Assembly (NCBI GenBank): GCA_017860275.1
Contig: JAFNAQ010000003.1
Span: 1-64,000, forward strand
Reading direction: 5' to 3'
Source of the DNA: Bacteroidota bacterium
Lineage (GTDB): Bacteria > Bacteroidota > Bacteroidia > Bacteroidales > P3
Length of the DNA: 64,000 nt
Shown here: positions 62,196-64,000 of the stretch, piece by piece
Position numbering within the stretch: the first letter of the stretch is position 1
How the letters are laid out: each line of letters opens with the position of its first letter
The notes under the pieces: model-generated
The model's database searches: none
Told to the model about the DNA's origin: nothing
Seen by the model: only the letters and a program-made list of their open reading frames with translations
Program-made: the position numbers and the translations under genes

Positions 62196-63197
62196 TTATG
62201 CGCCTAATGTAGCAACCATAATAGCCTTGATAGTATGAAGACGGTTTTCTGCTTCGTCAAAAACAATTGACATTGCACTTTCGAATACATCTTCTGTTAC
62301 TTCCATTGAATCTAAACCAAATTTCTTGTGCATATCACGACCTACTTCCGTTTCTAAGTTGTGGAATGCTGGTAAGCAATGTAAGAACTTAACTTTAGGG
62401 TTATTTGTCATCTTAACTACATCCATATTGATTTGGTAAGGACGAAGAAGTTTAATTCTTTCTTCCCAAACCTCTGCTGGTTCTCCCATTGATACCCAAA
62501 CGTCAGTATAAAGGAAGTCAACACCGTTTACAGCCTCAGCAACATCTTCAGTGATTGTTATCTTAGCACCTGTTTCCTTAGCAATCTCACGACATTTAGC
62601 AACAAGTTCTGCATCTGGTTGGCAAGACTTTGGAGCAGCAGCTCTGAAATCCATACCCATCTTTGCAGCACCTACCATTAAAGAGTTACCCATATTGTTC
62701 TTAGCATCTCCTAAATAACAGAAAGAAACTTGACTCAAAGGTTTGTCAATATGTTCAGTCATTGTTAAGAAGTCAGCCAAGATTTGAGTTGGGTGAAATT
62801 CATTAGTTAAACCATTCCATACTGGAACACCTGCATATTCAGCTAAAGTTTCAACAGTTGATTGAGCATAACCACGGTATTCAATACCATCGTACATTCT
62901 ACCAAGAACTCTTGCTGTATCCTTCATTGATTCTTTCTTACCCATTTGAGAACCAGAAGGTCCTAAATAAGTTACGTGAGCACCTTGATCTAAAGCACCT
63001 ACTTCAAAAGCACAACGAGTACGAGTAGAATCTTTTTCGAATAAAAGAACTATGTTTTTCCCTTTTAGAGTTTGAACCTCAGTACCTGCATATTTAGCAC
63101 GTTTTAAATCTCTTGAAAGATCTAATAAATATTGAATTTCCTTTGGAGTGAAGTCTAATAATTTTAAGAAACTTCTGTTTTTTAGATTGAAAGCCAT
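62196..63197 (-). CDS. argF: Ornithine carbamoyltransferase
   Basis: Makes citrulline from ornithine and carbamoyl phosphate (or the reverse in the arginine deiminase route). The 333-aa protein has the carbamoyl-phosphate motif [74 protein letters not shown] and FLHCLPAFH. These are the classical enterobacterial/catabolic OTC signatures; Bacteroides-type enzymes act on succinyl- or acetyl-ornithine and differ in the ornithine loop. No other arg or arc gene is nearby. It is monocistronic. Confidence 0.93.
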   Translation of the reverse strand: MAFNLKNRSFLKLLDFTPKEIQYLLDLSRDLKRAKYAGTEVQTLKGKNIVLLFEKDSTRTRCAFEVGALDQGAHVTYLGPSGSQMGKKESMKDTARVLGRMYDGIEYRGYAQSTVETLAEYAGVPVWNGLTNEFHPTQILADFLTMTEHIDKPLSQVSFCYLGDAKNNMGNSLMVGAAKMGMDFRAAAPKSCQPDAELVAKCREIAKETGAKITITEDVAEAVNGVDFLYTDVWVSMGEPAEVWEERIKLLRPYQINMDVVKMTNNPKVKFLHCLPAFHNLETEVGRDMHKKFGLDSMEVTEDVFESAMSIVFDEAENRLHTIKAIMVATLGA

Positions 63198-63238
63198 TAC
63201 TTTTTATTTTTAAATTTGTAGATATTAATTTCAGAATG

Positions 63239-63246
63239 CAAAGTTA
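63239..63246 (-). promoter_or_regulatory. Promoter -7 element of argF
   Basis: TAACTTTG followed by CA on the minus strand, 42 bp before the ATG. Confidence 0.7.
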
Positions 63247-63352
63247 AGAATTTATTCCTAAGCACAAAAAACAATTTTTTATTTACAAGACTTATGAAAT
63301 CGTGTTGGTGGGAAATAAGGACAATAAGGAAAACTATATTCAATAAATTAAT

Positions 63353-63380
63353 AATCCCACCACATTGCTGTAGTGGGATT
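63353..63380 (-). terminator. Likely terminator of the DUF3494 gene
   Basis: AATCCCAC (63353-63360) pairs with GTGGGATT (63373-63380). The minus-strand exit is A/T-rich but has no long T run. The rest of 63247-63434 shows nothing else. Confidence 0.55.
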
Positions 63381-63434
63381 ATCATCATATGTAATTTACA
63401 AACGATTAGAGAATCATAAAATAGAGTTTGATTC

Positions 63435-64000
63435 TTATTTAGAAATCAATTTACCTGTTTGAATAATTTCTTTATTATCTATGAATTTATATATATAAAC
63501 ACCAGTTTTTAGATTGCTTACATCTAAAGTTGTTGTTCTGTCATATATTAATACATTCATAACTTCTTTTCCCAAATTGTTATATATAATCAATCTTGAA
63601 TTGTTGGTTTTTACCGCTTGGTTAATAGTAATATTGATTTTATCCATGAAAGGATTTGGTGTTATTATAACTGCATTCTTTGATTTGTCAATATCAATTG
63701 AACTAATCCCTGATAGATTACAAACAGATGTCATAGTTGTTGTGATTGCTCCAGTTGTGATTGCTCCTGATGTTGTTAGTGCTCTTCCATTAAGTACTAT
63801 CCCTGTATTAACTATTTCTATTGCTGCATTATTTACAACAAGAGTACCACAAAAAACAGAATAATTATTAATATTTACCGCTCCTTGAACTAACCAATAA
63901 ACATTCTTTGCTTGAGCTCCATTTATTAGTATAACTCTTGAGTAAACACTTGTTGTCAAAGCCCCATTTATCTTTATTACAAATACTGCATCTGGATTTC
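63435..64000 (-). CDS. T9SS-sorted DUF3494 (ice-binding-like) protein, C-terminal part
   Basis: The reading frame is open to the right edge of the window, so the N-terminus is missing. From the edge it reads DAVFVIKINGALTTS, AQAKNVYWLVQGAVNI and VVLNGRALTTSGAITT-like strands, the pattern of DUF3494 (ice-binding/adhesin) beta-helix domains. The last 80 residues form a type A sorting domain (ITPNPFMDKINI, LKTGVYIYKF, QTGKLISK). It is probably a surface adhesin-type protein; true ice binding is not implied. Confidence 0.8.
   Translation of the reverse strand, partial: NPDAVFVIKINGALTTSVYSRVILINGAQAKNVYWLVQGAVNINNYSVFCGTLVVNNAAIEIVNTGIVLNGRALTTSGAITTGAITTTMTSVCNLSGISSIDIDKSKNAVIITPNPFMDKINITINQAVKTNNSRLIIYNNLGKEVMNVLIYDRTTTLDVSNLKTGVYIYKFIDNKEIIQTGKLISK

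Noticed and set aside
63197-63388. 63-aa open frame upstream of argF
   Set aside because: Runs through the argF promoter and a likely terminator hairpin; not protein-like.
1-64000. tRNA, rRNA, insertion sequence or prophage genes
   Set aside because: Gaps were read on both strands by eye; no tRNA cloverleaf, rRNA, transposase or integrase was recognised. A covariance-model scan would be needed to exclude small RNAs.

Overview
The window is AT-rich, dense bacterial chromosome from an anaerobic member of the Bacteroidota, most likely Bacteroidales-like. The evidence is: Bacteroidota promoters (TAnnTTTG -7 boxes, often followed by C) ahead of many genes; an LpxC-FabZ fusion; DUF4295 next to rpmG and ftsY; PorQ and two proteins with type IX secretion (T9SS) C-terminal sorting domains; a Bacteroidota-type TonB; and a redox core of [FeFe] hydrogenase plus 2-oxoacid:ferredoxin oxidoreductase. 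No rRNA, tRNA, transposase or prophage gene was found. Genus-level assignment is not possible from this sequence alone.

Layout. 1-190: edge of a CRISPR array with type II-C-like repeats; no cas genes are in the window. 0.2-11 kb: an outer-membrane barrel, a three-gene electron-bifurcating hydrogenase operon (hydC-like, a fused hydB, hydA), glutamine synthetase, a small exported protein and an H-cluster/PAS sensor. 11-20.5 kb: a T9SS-exported fibronectin type III protein, parE, an exported M28 peptidase, porQ and a barrel. 21-30.4 kb: korAB, aroC, lpxH, gcvT, a nuclease-family protein and orphan exported proteins. 30.8-44 kb: ABC-F ATPase, tonB, a uridine-kinase-like protein, tcdA, purQ, rnhB, an acyltransferase, an omega-amidase, and a C-S lyase with a TauE-type exporter. 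44-46 kb: an orphan-gene operon with a triplicated short repeat. 46-54.8 kb: ECF sigma, anti-sigma and Spy-like genes, rimO, ftsY, rpmG, lpxC-fabZ and lpxA. 55-60 kb: a five-gene LolA-like/FtsX-type permease/ATPase/outer-membrane barrel operon. 60-64 kb: divIC, a HAD hydrolase, thiL, ornithine carbamoyltransferase and a truncated T9SS-exported DUF3494 protein.

How the genes fit together. KorAB would reduce ferredoxin. The HydABC-like complex could combine reduced ferredoxin and NAD(P)H to make H2. The separate H-cluster/PAS protein could sense H2 or redox state. PorQ, the two sorted proteins, TonB, LpxA, LpxC-FabZ, LpxH and the LolA-like ABC operon describe a complex diderm envelope.

Most unusual signal. 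Four intergenic regions (about 20.54-20.97, 30.58-30.77, 39.63-39.73 and 45.67-46.11 kb) share a 17-nt anchor close to ACGAGGTTTAATTCTTG. Each anchor is followed by an array of short palindromes repeating every 21 or 22 bp. The palindrome sequence is different at each locus. Two of the loci, in opposite orientations, also share about 120 bp of diverged flank and a common distal end. This looks like a dispersed, MITE-like family whose interior diverges much faster than its ends, and no gene explains it.
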